A DNA stretch of 64,000 bases from Orrella marina (lineage in GTDB: Bacteria; Pseudomonadota; Gammaproteobacteria; Burkholderiales; Burkholderiaceae_B): positions 682,001 to 746,000 of the forward strand of contig NZ_CP028901.1 in the NCBI RefSeq assembly GCF_003058465.1. The letters run 5' to 3'. A program made the translations under genes and the position numbers. Shown piece by piece: positions 51,424-62,400 of the stretch. Below the pieces are notes generated by a model. That model did no database searches, had not been told where the DNA came from, and saw nothing but the letters and a program-made list of their open reading frames with translations. The number at the start of each line of letters is the position of its first letter. Position 1 is the first letter of the stretch.

Positions 51424-52689
51424 TTAAATGATGTCTCGTGACTTCCAGTCTTCACGTGTCTGGGTGTCGACTCCCAGTTCATCCAGAATTTCTTGCGTAT
51501 GTTGACCCAGCGTTGGCGCAAGCCGGTCGACCTCACCCGGCGTACGCGAAAGTTTTGGGACGATCCCCGGTACTTCGACCGCGGAGCCGTCTGGCAGCTC
51601 GGTGCTCAGGATCATGTCACGGGCCCGGTAGTGTGGATCACTGGCGATGTCGGCCGCATCATAGCTCTTGCCGCCTGGCACACCGGCATTGTTCAACGCT
51701 TGCAGAACTTCGTCGAGTCCACGTTGCGAGGACCAGGCCGAAATGGCCTCGTCAAGCATGTCAGCCTGCGCCGCACGGCCCTGATTGTCTGCGAGCGCCG
51801 GGTCTTCAGCCAGATCAGCGCGGCCGATCAGATTCATCAGACGCTTGAAAATGCTGTCACCATTGCCGGCAATCAGTGCGTACTTGCCATCCTTGCACAA
51901 GTAGGCATTGGTCGGGGCGATGCCCGGCATGCTGGCGCCCGATGGCTGGCGCACGGCTCCAAACTTGGAGTATTCGGGGAGCAGGCTTTCCATCATGTTG
52001 AAAACAGATTCATACAGGGCGACATCGATCTCCTGCCCCAGGCCGCCTTGTTGCTCACGATGGCGCAGAGCCATCAGAATGCCGATTACACCATGCAGAC
52101 CCGAGAGTGTGTCACCAATGGAGACACCCACGCGTACTGGTGGGCGTCCAGGCTCGCCACTCAGGTAGCGCAATCCACCCATGGCCTCGCCGATCACACC
52201 GAACCCTGGCCGGTCACGGTAGGGGCCAGTCTGGCCGTAGCCTGAGACGCGCAGCATGATCAGTCCCGGATTGATCTGGCTCAGGGCCTCATAACCGAGC
52301 CCCCATTTTTCCATCTGGCCTGGCCTGAAGTTCTCAATGAGGATGTCCGCTTCCTGAACCAGCTTGCGCACGACATCCTGGCCTTCGGGTTGACGCAGAT
52401 CGAGTGTCATCGAACGCTTGTTTCGCGCGTGTGCTGCCCACCATACCGAGGTGCCCTCATGGACATAGCGCCACTTGCGAAGCGGGTCGCCTCCGGGTGG
52501 CTCGACCTTGATCACATTGGCCCCGAACTCACCAAGTATCTTGGCAGCGAAGGGACCAGCGATCAACTGTCCTAGCTCAATGACCTTGAGGCCAGCCAGT
52601 GGTCTGGCGTGATGGCCACGGGTGGTGGTTTCAGCGCCCGTAGTGGCACTGGAAGAAGACGGGGTCTGTGAGGCGCGTTCTTGATTCAT
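51424..52689 (-). CDS. CaiB/BaiF family CoA transferase
   Basis: A 421-residue class III CoA transferase. After a ~30-residue Ser/Thr-rich N-terminus come L-K-V-I-E-L-G-Q-L-I-A-G-P-F-A-A-K, V-I-K-V-E-P-P-G-G-D-P-L-R, the S-M-T-L-D-L-R block, N-F-R-P-G-Q-M-E-K-W-G and G-Y-G-Q-T-G-P-Y-R. The usual position of the catalytic Asp (around G-F-G-V-I-G-E-A-M-G-G) is occupied by Glu/Gly-type residues, so the catalytic carboxylate should be checked by alignment. It probably activates the acid cleaved by the adjacent lyase, using succinyl-CoA as donor (inference). Confidence 0.9.
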   Translation of the reverse strand: MNQERASQTPSSSSATTGAETTTRGHHARPLAGLKVIELGQLIAGPFAAKILGEFGANVIKVEPPGGDPLRKWRYVHEGTSVWWAAHARNKRSMTLDLRQPEGQDVVRKLVQEADILIENFRPGQMEKWGLGYEALSQINPGLIMLRVSGYGQTGPYRDRPGFGVIGEAMGGLRYLSGEPGRPPVRVGVSIGDTLSGLHGVIGILMALRHREQQGGLGQEIDVALYESVFNMMESLLPEYSKFGAVRQPSGASMPGIAPTNAYLCKDGKYALIAGNGDSIFKRLMNLIGRADLAEDPALADNQGRAAQADMLDEAISAWSSQRGLDEVLQALNNAGVPGGKSYDAADIASDPHYRARDMILSTELPDGSAVEVPGIVPKLSRTPGEVDRLAPTLGQHTQEILDELGVDTQTREDWKSRDII

Positions 52690-52733
52690 TTAGAGATGGT
52701 GTTTCTTGATTCGATGGGTTCGTGATGAGCTGG

Positions 52734-53915
52734 TCAGTGTGTCGAGTCCGGCAGGCTGCCTGAGTCCGAAGGCTCGACCACAGACTCTGCCTGAGCGGGA
52801 TGCGTCGCTTTGGGCGGATCGACGGGATCGATATGTGTCAGCAAGTCCAGCACGCGGTGTCGCAGCAATACCGCTGCGCGTGCTGACACGCCGATCTCGT
52901 GGCCCTGTTCAACAGTGAGCGTGCGATCAACTTCAATGTGGGCATCCACCAGTACCAAGTCTCCCATTTTACGTGTTCGGACATCGTGTACGCCAAGCAC
53001 GCCCGGAGTCTCGTTCAGCGTGCGGATGATTTCCTCAACTTCAGTCTCGTTGGCTGCGCGGTCCATGAGATCCTGAAACGAGTCAGATCCAAACCGCCAG
53101 CCCATGCGCCCGATCATCAGCCCAACCAGCAGCGCGGCGATCGGGTCCAGAATAGGGTACCCCATCAGATTGCCAATGATGCCAAACGCAACAACCAGAG
53201 ACGATGCCGCATCTGAGCGGGCGTGCCAGGCATTGGCGACCATCATGCTCGACTTGACTCGCTTGCCGGCTTTGAGCATGTAGCGAAACAGGCTTTCCTT
53301 GGAAACCAGGGTCAGGATGGCAATGACCAGTGCGATCGGAGAAACCGTCGGAATACTGGACGGGTCAATGACCCGTTCGACTGCGACCCATACCATCGCA
53401 CCACCAACGCCCAGTAGCAGTCCACCAAGAAACAGGGAGGCGGCTGTCTCGAAACGTTGATGACCATAAGGGTGGTCGGTATCAGGTGCTTTCTTGCTGT
53501 GGTGGTTTGCAAGTAACACGGCAAAGTCCGACATCAAGTCTGACAGCGAGTGAATGCCGTCAGCAATCAGTGCCTGCGATCGTGCCATGTAACCGATAAC
53601 GATCTGCAACAAGCTCAGGACAACATTGACCCAGACGCTGACCATGGTGGTGCGACGGGCGACTTCGGCACGTTCAAGTGTGGCTTGTGGATCCCGGTGT
53701 CCATTGCTGCCCGGGTTGTGTTGCGCAGCGACTGACCTGTGCGATCCATGTGAAGCATGTGGTGCATGAGAATCGCGCGAACGCACCGTGTCGATCGTTG
53801 CCTGCCGGTCATCGAGGGGTATTGGGGCATTGGGGGGAGTCTGCGAGGATTGTTCATGGCCGAATTCTACTTGTCTGTCCCTCTGGTTTAACCATGGCTG
53901 CGTTTCGGGCTTCAT
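52734..53915 (-). CDS. Cation diffusion facilitator (CDF) family metal transporter
   Basis: A 393-residue CDF efflux protein for divalent metals such as Zn2+, Fe2+ or Mn2+. About six transmembrane helices lie between residues 90 and 290. The metal site blocks A-D-G-I-H-S-L-S-D and H-A-R-S-D-A-A-S-S are intact, and a C-terminal cytoplasmic ferredoxin-like domain follows (V-H-D-V-R-T-R-K-M-G-D). The first ~80 residues are unusually His-rich (S-H-A-P-H-A-S-H-G-S-H), a possible metal-binding tail. A later start near residue 40 is possible. It lies alone between the CoA transferase and leuE-like genes. Confidence 0.9.
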   Translation of the reverse strand: MKPETQPWLNQRDRQVEFGHEQSSQTPPNAPIPLDDRQATIDTVRSRDSHAPHASHGSHRSVAAQHNPGSNGHRDPQATLERAEVARRTTMVSVWVNVVLSLLQIVIGYMARSQALIADGIHSLSDLMSDFAVLLANHHSKKAPDTDHPYGHQRFETAASLFLGGLLLGVGGAMVWVAVERVIDPSSIPTVSPIALVIAILTLVSKESLFRYMLKAGKRVKSSMMVANAWHARSDAASSLVVAFGIIGNLMGYPILDPIAALLVGLMIGRMGWRFGSDSFQDLMDRAANETEVEEIIRTLNETPGVLGVHDVRTRKMGDLVLVDAHIEVDRTLTVEQGHEIGVSARAAVLLRHRVLDLLTHIDPVDPPKATHPAQAESVVEPSDSGSLPDSTH

Positions 53916-53971
53916 GGCCCGGCGCGATTGAACAGCAACGTGGCGATCAGGGTATCAGTGAATTGTTGCAG

Positions 53972-54691
53972 TCACACGGCCTTGATCGATGCGCCGGCCA
54001 GGCGAATGCCGAATGCCAGAAAAAGGCCTCCAACCGATGCCGAGGCGAGCGCGCTCACCCGAGGGTGGCTACGTACGAGATACGCCAGATGCGATCCTGC
54101 GAAGATTAGCGCAGACAAGTAGAGAAAGCTGCAAGCCTGAACAATCAGACCGAGCACAAAAAATGTCAGGCCGGGGTGTGCGTAGCGTGTATCGACGAAC
54201 TGGACGAAAAACGACAGAAAGAAGAAAATGGCTTTCGGATTGATCAGGCTAACCAGCAGGGCACGCTGAAATGGGCGCTGCATGTGGTGAGGCAGTCCTT
54301 TCTTTTCGCGATGGCTGGCTTTCGTGTGTTCGCCCGAACCGCCCAGATCCGGGTCGCCTTGCCTGACCTGGGCACCGGTCTGACGCGGGTCTCGCCAGTG
54401 TCGCCAGGCTGCCCTCAGCAAGCCAATGCCAATGTAACCAAGGTAGGCGGCGCCGGCGTACTTCAGGATCATGAACAGAATCGGGTTTGCGTAGAGAACA
54501 GAAGCTGCTCCCATCGCCGCAAGGCTCATCAGGATGGTGTCCCCGACAAATACGCCGCACGCGGCACGGTAACCTTGCCCGACACCGCGCATGGAGGCCA
54601 CCGTCAACACGAACATGGAGTTTGGACCGGGTAGCAGCACGACAAAGATAGTGCCAATTAAAAAAGTCAGCGGATCAGTAATGCCGTACAT
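53972..54691 (-). CDS. LysE family amino-acid exporter, LeuE-like
   Basis: A 239-residue LysE/RhtB superfamily exporter with about six transmembrane helices. The N-terminal V-L-L-P-G-P-N-S-M-F-V-L block is diagnostic, with G-V-F-x-G-D-x-I-L and N-P-K-A-I-x-F-F-L-S-F-F-V-Q-F-V-D following as in LeuE. It would export leucine or similar neutral amino acids. A ~30-residue charged loop (about 120-150) separates the halves. ATG 54691 is the family start. Confidence 0.88.
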   Translation of the reverse strand: MYGITDPLTFLIGTIFVVLLPGPNSMFVLTVASMRGVGQGYRAACGVFVGDTILMSLAAMGAASVLYANPILFMILKYAGAAYLGYIGIGLLRAAWRHWRDPRQTGAQVRQGDPDLGGSGEHTKASHREKKGLPHHMQRPFQRALLVSLINPKAIFFFLSFFVQFVDTRYAHPGLTFFVLGLIVQACSFLYLSALIFAGSHLAYLVRSHPRVSALASASVGGLFLAFGIRLAGASIKAV

Positions 54692-55041
54692 GATGGGTGT
54701 TCACTCACGGAGCGCGCAGATCAGGAACTGCCAGTGGAAGAAGCGACATAGCAAACAACGAAATGACAACCGGAACGACTTTTGTCGATTGGGGTGAATA
54801 TTGTAGAGGCGAAGGTCGTTGCAGTCACGAGAATCACGTGGTGGATGCGGCCAGTTTGCATTTCGGCGTGAGGGTTGGTTCTACAGCGCACTTCGTGTGA
54901 CCGGGACTGTGCAGATTATCGAGTCATTCCTGACGTTCAATGCCCAGGCTTTAAACAACGGATGGTCATGGTCCTTGACTTGAAACAGAAGATTCGAGCA
55001 TGATGGGCCACATTCGATCCATGACAAGCGGGGGATAACAC
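54692..55041. other. Divergent intergenic region
   Basis: No gene was seen. It separates the divergent LeuE-like and dehydrogenase genes and should hold both promoters. Confidence 0.4.
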
Positions 55042-55950
55042 GTGAAAGCTGTATTCATTGATGCGAGTGAGAGTCTGGGTGACGTGACCGAGCGACTCCG
55101 TCTGAACGATGACATGCCTATCTCGGTCAATCGCAATCCAGATATCACGCCAGATGAAATCCCGGCAGTGGTCGGTGATGCCGATGTCATCTGGGTGGAT
55201 CACACATCACTGCCAACAGACATCGCGAGTCAGTGTCCGAACCTTCGTCATGTGGTGTTCATGGGGACTGGAGCACGCTCCTACATGGACCCGGAAGAAC
55301 TGGCCGAGGTCGGCATTCAAGTTCACATCATCAAGGGCTATGGTGACACAGCGGTGGCCGAGTGCGCGTTTGGCTTGATGTGGGACGCCGCCAAAAGCTT
55401 CACTCGCATGGACCGCGGCGTTCGGGCCGGAGGCTGGCCAAGAACAGATGGCGTTGAACTGACTGGCAAGACGCTGGGCCTGATCGGATTCGGTGGTATC
55501 GGTGCAGAGATGGCCCGGCTAGGGCGGGGTGTCGGCATGCGCGTGATTGCCTGGAACCGATCGCCTAAAACGTCCGAGGGTGTCGAGTTTTTGCCGCTGG
55601 ACCAGGTGTTGGCACAAAGCCATGTTGTGTCGATCCACCTCCTGCTCAATGACGAAACCCGCGGCATGATTGATGCGGCCTGCTTTGAGAAGATGCGTGA
55701 TGGCGTGTTGTTTGTGAATACCGCTCGCGGGGCAGTGGTTGATGAAGAGGCGATGATCCAGGCACTCGAGTCTGGCAAGATCGCACACGCCGGTCTGGAC
55801 GTCTACGAGACCGAGCCGTTACCGGCTGAGCACCCGCTGACACGTCTGGAAAACGTCACTCTGTCGGCACATTCGGCGTTTCGCACACCGGAGGCCAGTG
55901 ACAAACTGGTTCAGGCTGCGCTTGCGCACACGAGACGGGTCAGTCGCTGA
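55042..55950 (+). CDS. D-isomer-specific 2-hydroxyacid dehydrogenase family protein
   Basis: A 302-residue NAD-dependent dehydrogenase. The Rossmann motif G-L-I-G-F-G-G-I-G-A-E lies near residue 150. The catalytic triad is present: Arg in N-T-A-R-G-A-V-V-D, Glu in D-V-Y-E-T-E-P-L-P and His in S-A-H-S-A-F-R-T-P. The last block has S-A-F in place of the common I/T-A-x pattern after His, but the His itself is kept. It interconverts a 2-oxoacid and a D-2-hydroxyacid; the substrate is unknown. The start codon is GTG 55042 with a ggggga ribosome site. A hairpin lies 195 bp downstream. Confidence 0.9.
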   Translation: MKAVFIDASESLGDVTERLRLNDDMPISVNRNPDITPDEIPAVVGDADVIWVDHTSLPTDIASQCPNLRHVVFMGTGARSYMDPEELAEVGIQVHIIKGYGDTAVAECAFGLMWDAAKSFTRMDRGVRAGGWPRTDGVELTGKTLGLIGFGGIGAEMARLGRGVGMRVIAWNRSPKTSEGVEFLPLDQVLAQSHVVSIHLLLNDETRGMIDAACFEKMRDGVLFVNTARGAVVDEEAMIQALESGKIAHAGLDVYETEPLPAEHPLTRLENVTLSAHSAFRTPEASDKLVQAALAHTRRVSR

Positions 55951-56144
55951 GTTTCCTGGTGCGAGGTCTGCGCCATTGCAACCAGCAGACACAGGATTGG
56001 TTTGACTGACGCACGCGGACCGACACAATGTCGCTTCTGAGCATCATTCGTGTGGGTGAGATTGCATGCATCGGCGCAGCGCATAGAGCCTGGGCACGTG
56101 TGCGGTCCATGGGGGACGCGGCTGGGCAGGAGCAGTGGTAGTGT

Positions 56145-56185
56145 CCTGGGTGGCGACTGCGTTGCCACCCAGGTGTGATTTATTG
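56145..56185 (+). terminator. Hairpin downstream of the dehydrogenase gene
   Basis: cctgggtggc (56145-56154) pairs with gccacccagg (56164-56173) and is followed by tgtgatttattgc, a loose T-rich stretch. It lies 195 bp after the dehydrogenase stop. The gap 55951-56521 also has short direct repeats (gggtgacgagt twice at about 56288-56311; gcgtgactgca twice at about 56325-56348) and no gene. Confidence 0.55.
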
Positions 56186-56521
56186 CTTTATTAGCCCATT
56201 TGTTTCAGGTACTTTTATGGGTGGTAACAGTTCGTAACGGGTAGGGATTGACAGGCGCCAGTGGAAGTTCGCAGAGTCGTAGCTGTGTCGGGTGACGAGT
56301 TTCGGGTGACGAGTCGTGGGTGCAGGCGTGACTGCAAGCGTGACTGCAGGGAGCCATGAGCTTGGTACCTACAGTTCCTGGTCAAGATGATCTTCACATC
56401 ATGCCTGGACCAGGCTGCCCGGTCCATCCGGTTCAGTCATGTCGTTTGTCAGTCTTTTGTCTTGTTTCTGAGCGATTGATCGATCGTGACTTCAGTCGTC
56501 TCACCGTTTGTTTGGAATCCT

Positions 56522-58081
56522 ATGACAGTCCCCCGCACGCCAGAGATCGTGAAGCGATCCCTTCAATTGACCGCTAGTAGTCTGGCAGCCCTTTTGCTTG
56601 CCGGTTGCATGGTCGGCCCGGATTTCGAGAAACCAGTTGCGGATGTCAATCCTGCATGGGAAGAGCGATCCAGGGAGCGATTTGCCGAGGCTGTCGAGAT
56701 GATTCGCAGCGAGCAGATCAACCCGGTGACCTGGTGGCAGTCGTTTGGTGATCCGACGCTGATCAGACTGCTTGAGCTTGCCACTTCTCAGAATCTGGAC
56801 CTGCAATCTGCTGCAGTGCGGGTCTATCAGGCCCGGGCCCAGCTTGGTATCAGCGACGCCGGGCTGTTGCCCACTGTTGGTGCCGCGGGTCAAGGGACGA
56901 GTTCCGACAGCGCAACTCTCTATCAGCTGGGGGTGCAGGCGAACTGGGAGCTGGACTTCTGGGGCAAGTTTCGCCGTGGTATCGAGAGCAGTCTCGCAGG
57001 CTACAACGCAACCATTGCCTCCTATTACGCTGCCGATGTCTCGCTTGCATCGACCGTGGCAAGTACCTATATCAATCTGCGAAACACCGAGGAGTTGATC
57101 CGGGTTGCACGCCAGAACCTGGCCTTGCAGGGCGAAAGCCTGCGGATAGCCGATGCACGCTACCAGGCTGGTTCGACTTCATTGCTGGCACTGAGCCAGG
57201 CACGGGCGCGCTATCAGCAGACGCTGGCCCAGTTGCCACGCCTGAACGGTCAGAAAGAGCAATTGCAGAATGCGTTGAGCGTGTTGCTAGGCAAGCCTCC
57301 AGGGTACTTTCAGGGGCTGTTTGACAAGGAACAGAAGCGCGAGCAAATGACGACGCCCAAGGCATTGAACGTGGGGATTCCGCGTGATCTGCTGCGCCGG
57401 CGACCCGATGTGCTGGTCGCCGAGTATCAGGCGGCCTCTCAGTCTGCCCTGATCGGCGTGCAGCAAGCTCAGTTGTACCCGTCTTTCTCGTTGAACGGTA
57501 TGTTCAGTTACTTGAACGCATCGGTTTCTTACCAGGGCGGATCGACGTTCAAGTTCGATGGCAGCAATCTTAGCGGCGGTGCAGCGTTTTACTTTCCGCT
57601 CTTCTATCGTGGCGCGCTGGTAGATCAGGTCAGAGTCCAGGATGCCTCGTTTCAGCAGGCTGTCCTGAATTACCAGAATGTGGTGCTGCAGGCCCAGGCC
57701 GAGGTGGAGAACGCACTGGTCCAGATCGCCACGTCGCTCAGCTCCACCGAGGACCTGGCCCGGGCGCTTGCCGCGTCCAGAGAGGCCGCCAGGCTGGCTG
57801 TCGATCTTTATGAATCAGGACAAAGTGACTACAACACGGTCATCGTGGCTCAGCAGACGTTGCTGAGTGTGCAAAGTGATTATGTGCAGTCCAAGACAGA
57901 TACCTTGCTCGGTTACGTACAGGCTTTCAAGGCACTGGGCGGGGGCTGGGCTGACGACATGCGTGTGCCAGCTCTGCCCAACGAAATGATCGCCCAGATG
58001 TCGCAGCGAACCGACTGGGGCGAGGCATTGAGCCAGCCGGACACGCCGCATCTTGTTCAGACTCCCGGATTGAAACCATGA
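56522..58081 (+). CDS. RND efflux outer-membrane lipoprotein, NodT family
   Basis: A 519-residue outer-membrane factor. The signal peptide ends with lipobox L-L-A-G-C-M-V-G-P-D-F near residue 30, as in OprM/NodT proteins. Then W-W-x-S-F-G-D-P-T-L and A-N-W-E-L-D-F-W-G-K-F-R-R are seen, with two OEP repeats. It forms the trimeric exit duct of the RND pump encoded downstream. ATG 56522 is chosen over GTG 56486 because it gives a compact basic n-region. Its stop overlaps the adaptor start (ATGA). Confidence 0.92.
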   Translation: MTVPRTPEIVKRSLQLTASSLAALLLAGCMVGPDFEKPVADVNPAWEERSRERFAEAVEMIRSEQINPVTWWQSFGDPTLIRLLELATSQNLDLQSAAVRVYQARAQLGISDAGLLPTVGAAGQGTSSDSATLYQLGVQANWELDFWGKFRRGIESSLAGYNATIASYYAADVSLASTVASTYINLRNTEELIRVARQNLALQGESLRIADARYQAGSTSLLALSQARARYQQTLAQLPRLNGQKEQLQNALSVLLGKPPGYFQGLFDKEQKREQMTTPKALNVGIPRDLLRRRPDVLVAEYQAASQSALIGVQQAQLYPSFSLNGMFSYLNASVSYQGGSTFKFDGSNLSGGAAFYFPLFYRGALVDQVRVQDASFQQAVLNYQNVVLQAQAEVENALVQIATSLSSTEDLARALAASREAARLAVDLYESGQSDYNTVIVAQQTLLSVQSDYVQSKTDTLLGYVQAFKALGGGWADDMRVPALPNEMIAQMSQRTDWGEALSQPDTPHLVQTPGLKP

Positions 58082-59373
58082 CCATGTACTGGCGCTCGAG
58101 TGCTTCCCATATTGCAATTGAACCAACGGGTGAAATGATGGCTGAAAGGACGTGCGTACCACCAGATGACAAGGCAACGTGTGCCGCTGCGAAGGCAACT
58201 GGCGCTGTGGCGTGCGGCCAGTCGGTGTCTGGCCAGGGCTACGGCACTCAGGTCAGACGACAGTTCCAGCGCTGGTTCGTGGCCGGTTGCGCCATTTTGG
58301 GTGGCCTGTCTCTGGCAGCCTGCGAGAAGCAGGAAACTCCTCCAAGACCGGTCGCCCACGTGACCTGGGCCACTCCGGTGCAGCAGCAAGTGCAAGGGTA
58401 TGCAACATTTGACGCCACTGCGGCGGCCATGAACACGGTGAGTCTGGAAGCCCGGGTGCCAGGTTTTTTGACGGAGATTTTGTACAAAGATGGAACGCAG
58501 GTCAGCAAGGGCGATCTGCTGTTTGTTATTGAGCAGGATCAGTACAAGGAACAGGTGGCGCTCAATCAGGCGATCTATGACGAGGCCAAGATCGAGTTCG
58601 ATCGTCAGACCACCTTGCTGGCCCAGAAGGCCACGTCGCAGGCCGCTGTTGACCGGGCGCGATCAGAGTTGCAACAGGCGCAGGCCAGTCTGGCTCTTGC
58701 CAACATCAATCTTGGATACACCGAGGTGAGAGCACCGTTTGATGGTGTCGTGAGCCGTCACCTCATTGATGTCGGCAATTACCTTGGTAGCAGCCAGCAG
58801 GGCATCAAGCTTGCCGATATCCGTCAGATCAAGCCCGTCTATCTCTACTTTTCCATGAACGAAATGGAAGTGCTGAATTTTCAGCGTCGCAATCAGGGCG
58901 GCACCAAAGCGGCCGACCTGGTGGGCAAACTGCCCGTCTATGCTCAACTGCAAGGCCAGAGCGGTTATCCCTACGTCGGTGTGCTGGACTACGCGGCCAG
59001 TAACCTCGATGTGCAGACTGGTGCCCTGCAGTTGCGGGCGGTATTCGAGAATGCCGACAACGCCATTGTCCCAGGACTGTATGCCAATGTGCTGATCAAT
59101 TATGGTCAGTCTCGTGATGCATTGCTCGTGCCCTATGATGCGGTCCAGCGCGACCAGCAGGGGACGTACGTGCTGCTTCTTGACGCTGACAACAAAGTCG
59201 AGCGCAAGGATGTGACGATCGGGCAGCGCTACGACTCGCTGGTCGAAGTCACCAAAGGCCTGGCTGCAACCGACAAGGTGGTCATCAACGGCTTTGTCAC
59301 GCTGAGTGTGGGGCAGACGGTGGAGCCGCAGGAGGGCAAGCTTGAACCGGCGAAGTTGCCGGGGCACGGTTAA
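58078..59373 (+). CDS. RND efflux periplasmic adaptor (membrane fusion protein)
   Basis: A 431-residue adaptor. The signal/lipobox L-A-A-C lies near residue 82, preceded by an unusually long ~65-residue N-terminal extension. If the true start lies further in, the protein would be about 370 residues, closer to AcrA/MexE length. The lipoyl domain has V-P-G-F-L-T-E-I-L-Y-K-D-G-T-Q-V-S-K-G-D-L-L-F and V-R-A-P-F-D-G-V-V-S-R. A coiled-coil hairpin and beta-barrel follow. It links the inner-membrane pump and the NodT-type duct. The ATG overlaps the preceding stop. Confidence 0.92.
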   Translation: MTMYWRSSASHIAIEPTGEMMAERTCVPPDDKATCAAAKATGAVACGQSVSGQGYGTQVRRQFQRWFVAGCAILGGLSLAACEKQETPPRPVAHVTWATPVQQQVQGYATFDATAAAMNTVSLEARVPGFLTEILYKDGTQVSKGDLLFVIEQDQYKEQVALNQAIYDEAKIEFDRQTTLLAQKATSQAAVDRARSELQQAQASLALANINLGYTEVRAPFDGVVSRHLIDVGNYLGSSQQGIKLADIRQIKPVYLYFSMNEMEVLNFQRRNQGGTKAADLVGKLPVYAQLQGQSGYPYVGVLDYAASNLDVQTGALQLRAVFENADNAIVPGLYANVLINYGQSRDALLVPYDAVQRDQQGTYVLLLDADNKVERKDVTIGQRYDSLVEVTKGLAATDKVVINGFVTLSVGQTVEPQEGKLEPAKLPGHG

Positions 59374-59488
59374 TGTACCCGCGTACTGAACAAGCTGCGT
59401 GCATAGCACGGACGCACGAAATGTCCGCACGTGCTATTCACCGATTTTAAATTCGGCTGACCGCTGATCGCTGACCGGACTTCCCGCT

Positions 59489-62400
59489 ATGTTATCCAAG
59501 ACATTCATCGAACGCCCGATTCTAAGTAACGTCATCGGCATCATCATTGTGCTGATCGGGGCCGTTTCCATTTTCGGGTTGCCGGTTGCCCAGTATCCGC
59601 AGATGACACCGCCAACGATTCAGGTGACGACCAGCTGGCCGGGGGCAAACGCCAAGCTGATTCAACAGCTGGTTGGCAGCAATATCGAGAACCAGGTCAA
59701 CGGAGTGGACGGGATGCTTTACATGCAGTCCTATTCCACCGATGCGGGCACCTATTCTCTGACGGTGACCTTTGATGTAGGAACCGATCCTGATATGGCG
59801 CAGGTCAACGTGCAAAACCGTGTTGCCATTGCGTTGCCGATGCTGCCGCAGGCGGTCCAGCAGCTTGGCGTCACGACCAAGACCCAGTCAACGGCCATTC
59901 TGATGTTCGTGACCGTCACCTCTCGTGACGACACCCGGGACGCCCTGTTCCTAAGCAACTTTGCCAACTTGCAGATGCAGGAACGGCTGGCGCGTATTCC
60001 CGGTGTGGCCGCAGCGAACGTTTTCGGGGTGGGCAATTACAGTATGCGAGTATGGCTCAATCCTGCGTTGATGAAAGAGCGCGGGCTGGCTCCGGACCAG
60101 GTGATGCAGGCCATCAACAAACAGAACGTGTTGCTCTCGGCGGGGCAGATTGGTGCGCCACCGGTGCCAGCCGGGCAGGCGTTTCAGTTCACGGTGAACG
60201 TGGCAAGCGCCATGGATACGCCTGAACAGTTTGGCGAGATTGTGCTCAAGGCCGACAGTGACGGCGAGATCACTCGCCTTAAAGATGTTGCCCGTATCGA
60301 GATGGGCAGCCAGAACTACAACCAGTTCTTCAACCTGAACGAGAAGCCGGCTGGTGGTATTGCCATTTTCCAGCAGCCTGATGCCAACGCGCTTGCCGTC
60401 TCTGAAGCCGTACGCGCAGAAATGGAGAACATCGCCAAAACATTCCCGGCCGACATCGAGTGGGACATTCCATTTGATACGACAGTGTTCGTCAAGGCCT
60501 CGATCGATGAGGTCTACATGACGCTGTTCGAGGCAGGCTTGCTGGTGTTGCTGGTGATCATGGTTTTCCTGCAGAACTGGCGTATCACGCTGGTGCCGGC
60601 GGTGACCATTCCAGTCACGATCATTGGTGCATTTGCCGGCATGGCCGCGCTCGGTTTTTCGATCAACCTGCTGACGCTGTTTGCTATCGTGGTCGTGATT
60701 GGTATCGTGGTGGATGACTCGATTGTTGTGGTCGAGGGTGTTGCCAAGAGGGTGGAAGCGGGCATGCGTCCCAAACGCGCGGCTATCGAAGCCATGGGTG
60801 AACTCATGGGGCCGATTATCGGGATCACCCTGGTGTTGATGGCTGTGTTTCTGCCAGCCGCCTTTATTTCCGGCATTACTGGCCAGATGTACCGGCAATT
60901 TGCACTCGTGATCGCAATCACCGCGCTGCTTTCGGGCATTTGTGCGATCAGTCTGAGTCCCGCCCAGTCCGGGGAGTTCATCAAGCCGCTCAAGAAAGGC
61001 GAGACGCCCAAGCCTAAAGGGCGATTTGCCAGGACATTTGACAGGGGATTCGAAGCGCTCGCCAGCCGCTATTCGCGCATGATGGCTTCGCTCATGAAGC
61101 ACAGCAACCTGACTGCCTTGGTCGGCCTTGTGATCATTGGTGCATCCGTCTATGGACTGGCCAAAGTTCCGACCGGGTTCATTCCTAACGAAGACCAGGG
61201 TTACCTGATTACAACCGTTCAATTGCCAAGGGCTGCTTCGCTTGAACGGACGCAGCAAGCCATGGACGAGATTCGTCAGACGATACAGAAGGTGCCTGGC
61301 GTTCAGGACGTGGTATCCATTGGCGGAGTCAGTGTGCTGGACAGCAACTCGTCGTCGGCCAGTGCCGGTGCCATGTACGTGATTTTGAAGCCCTGGGAGG
61401 AGCGGGGCAAGACCAAGAACGAGGATTTGCGTTCGATTTACAGTAGTTTGTCGGCTGCCTTGTCACAGATTCAGAGTGCAAGCGCCCGGGTTGTACTCCC
61501 GCCGGCCATTCCGGGCCTGGGAGCCTCGGGTGGCTTTAGCATGCAGATCTTGCTGACTGATGGCAGCAACAGTTTCGAGAAACTCCAGGCTGCCACTAAC
61601 GAATTTCTGGCGCAAGCCAATCAGCTGCCTGAAGTCATGACGGCCTTCACGACGTTTGATAACAACATTCCACAACTCGAGATCAGTTTCAATTCTGCGA
61701 GGGCGGAGACGCTTGGTGTGAACATTGGCGATGCATATGATGTGCTGAGCTCTTACCTTGGTTCGTCTTACGTCAACCAGTTCTTCAAGTTTGGACAGAC
61801 CTACCAGGTCTATGTGCAGGCCGATGGCGTGTTTCGTGCTGATATGTCCCATATCCAGAGGCTGTACGTTCGCAGTCGCTCCGGTGAAATGGTTCCACTG
61901 GGTTCGTTTATCGAGATCAAGGAAACACTCGGTCCGTCCATCGTGTCGCAGTACAACCTGTTTCCCACGGCCTCGATCAACGGCGCTGCAGCACCGGGTG
62001 TGAGTTCAGGTCAGGCGCTCAGCGCGTTGAATCAGCTTGCAACAGACAGCCTGCCAGAGGGAGTCGAGTTTCAGTGGACTGGCATGTCATATCAGGAACG
62101 CCTGGTCGGGTACACCCAGATCATTGTGTTCGCGCTCTCGATCCTGCTGGTCTATCTGGTGCTGGCAGGCCAGTACGAGTCCTGGGCAGCACCGCTGGCT
62201 GTGTTGAGTGCCGTGCCCCTGGCACTGTCTGGCATTGTGATTGCGCTGACACTCACGGGTCTGGATAACAACATCTACGTGCAGATCGGTCTTGTCCTGA
62301 TGATTGCGCTCTCAGCGAAGAACGCCATCCTGATTGTCGAGGTGGCACTGGAGGCAAGAAGGGCCGGCATGAACCTGGTCGACTCTGCTCTGCATGCTTC

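Noticed and set aside
59951..61258. 435-codon minus-strand frame inside the RND permease gene
   Set aside because: Composition is His/Arg/Gln-rich with no domain; the opposite strand encodes a complete HAE1 permease.
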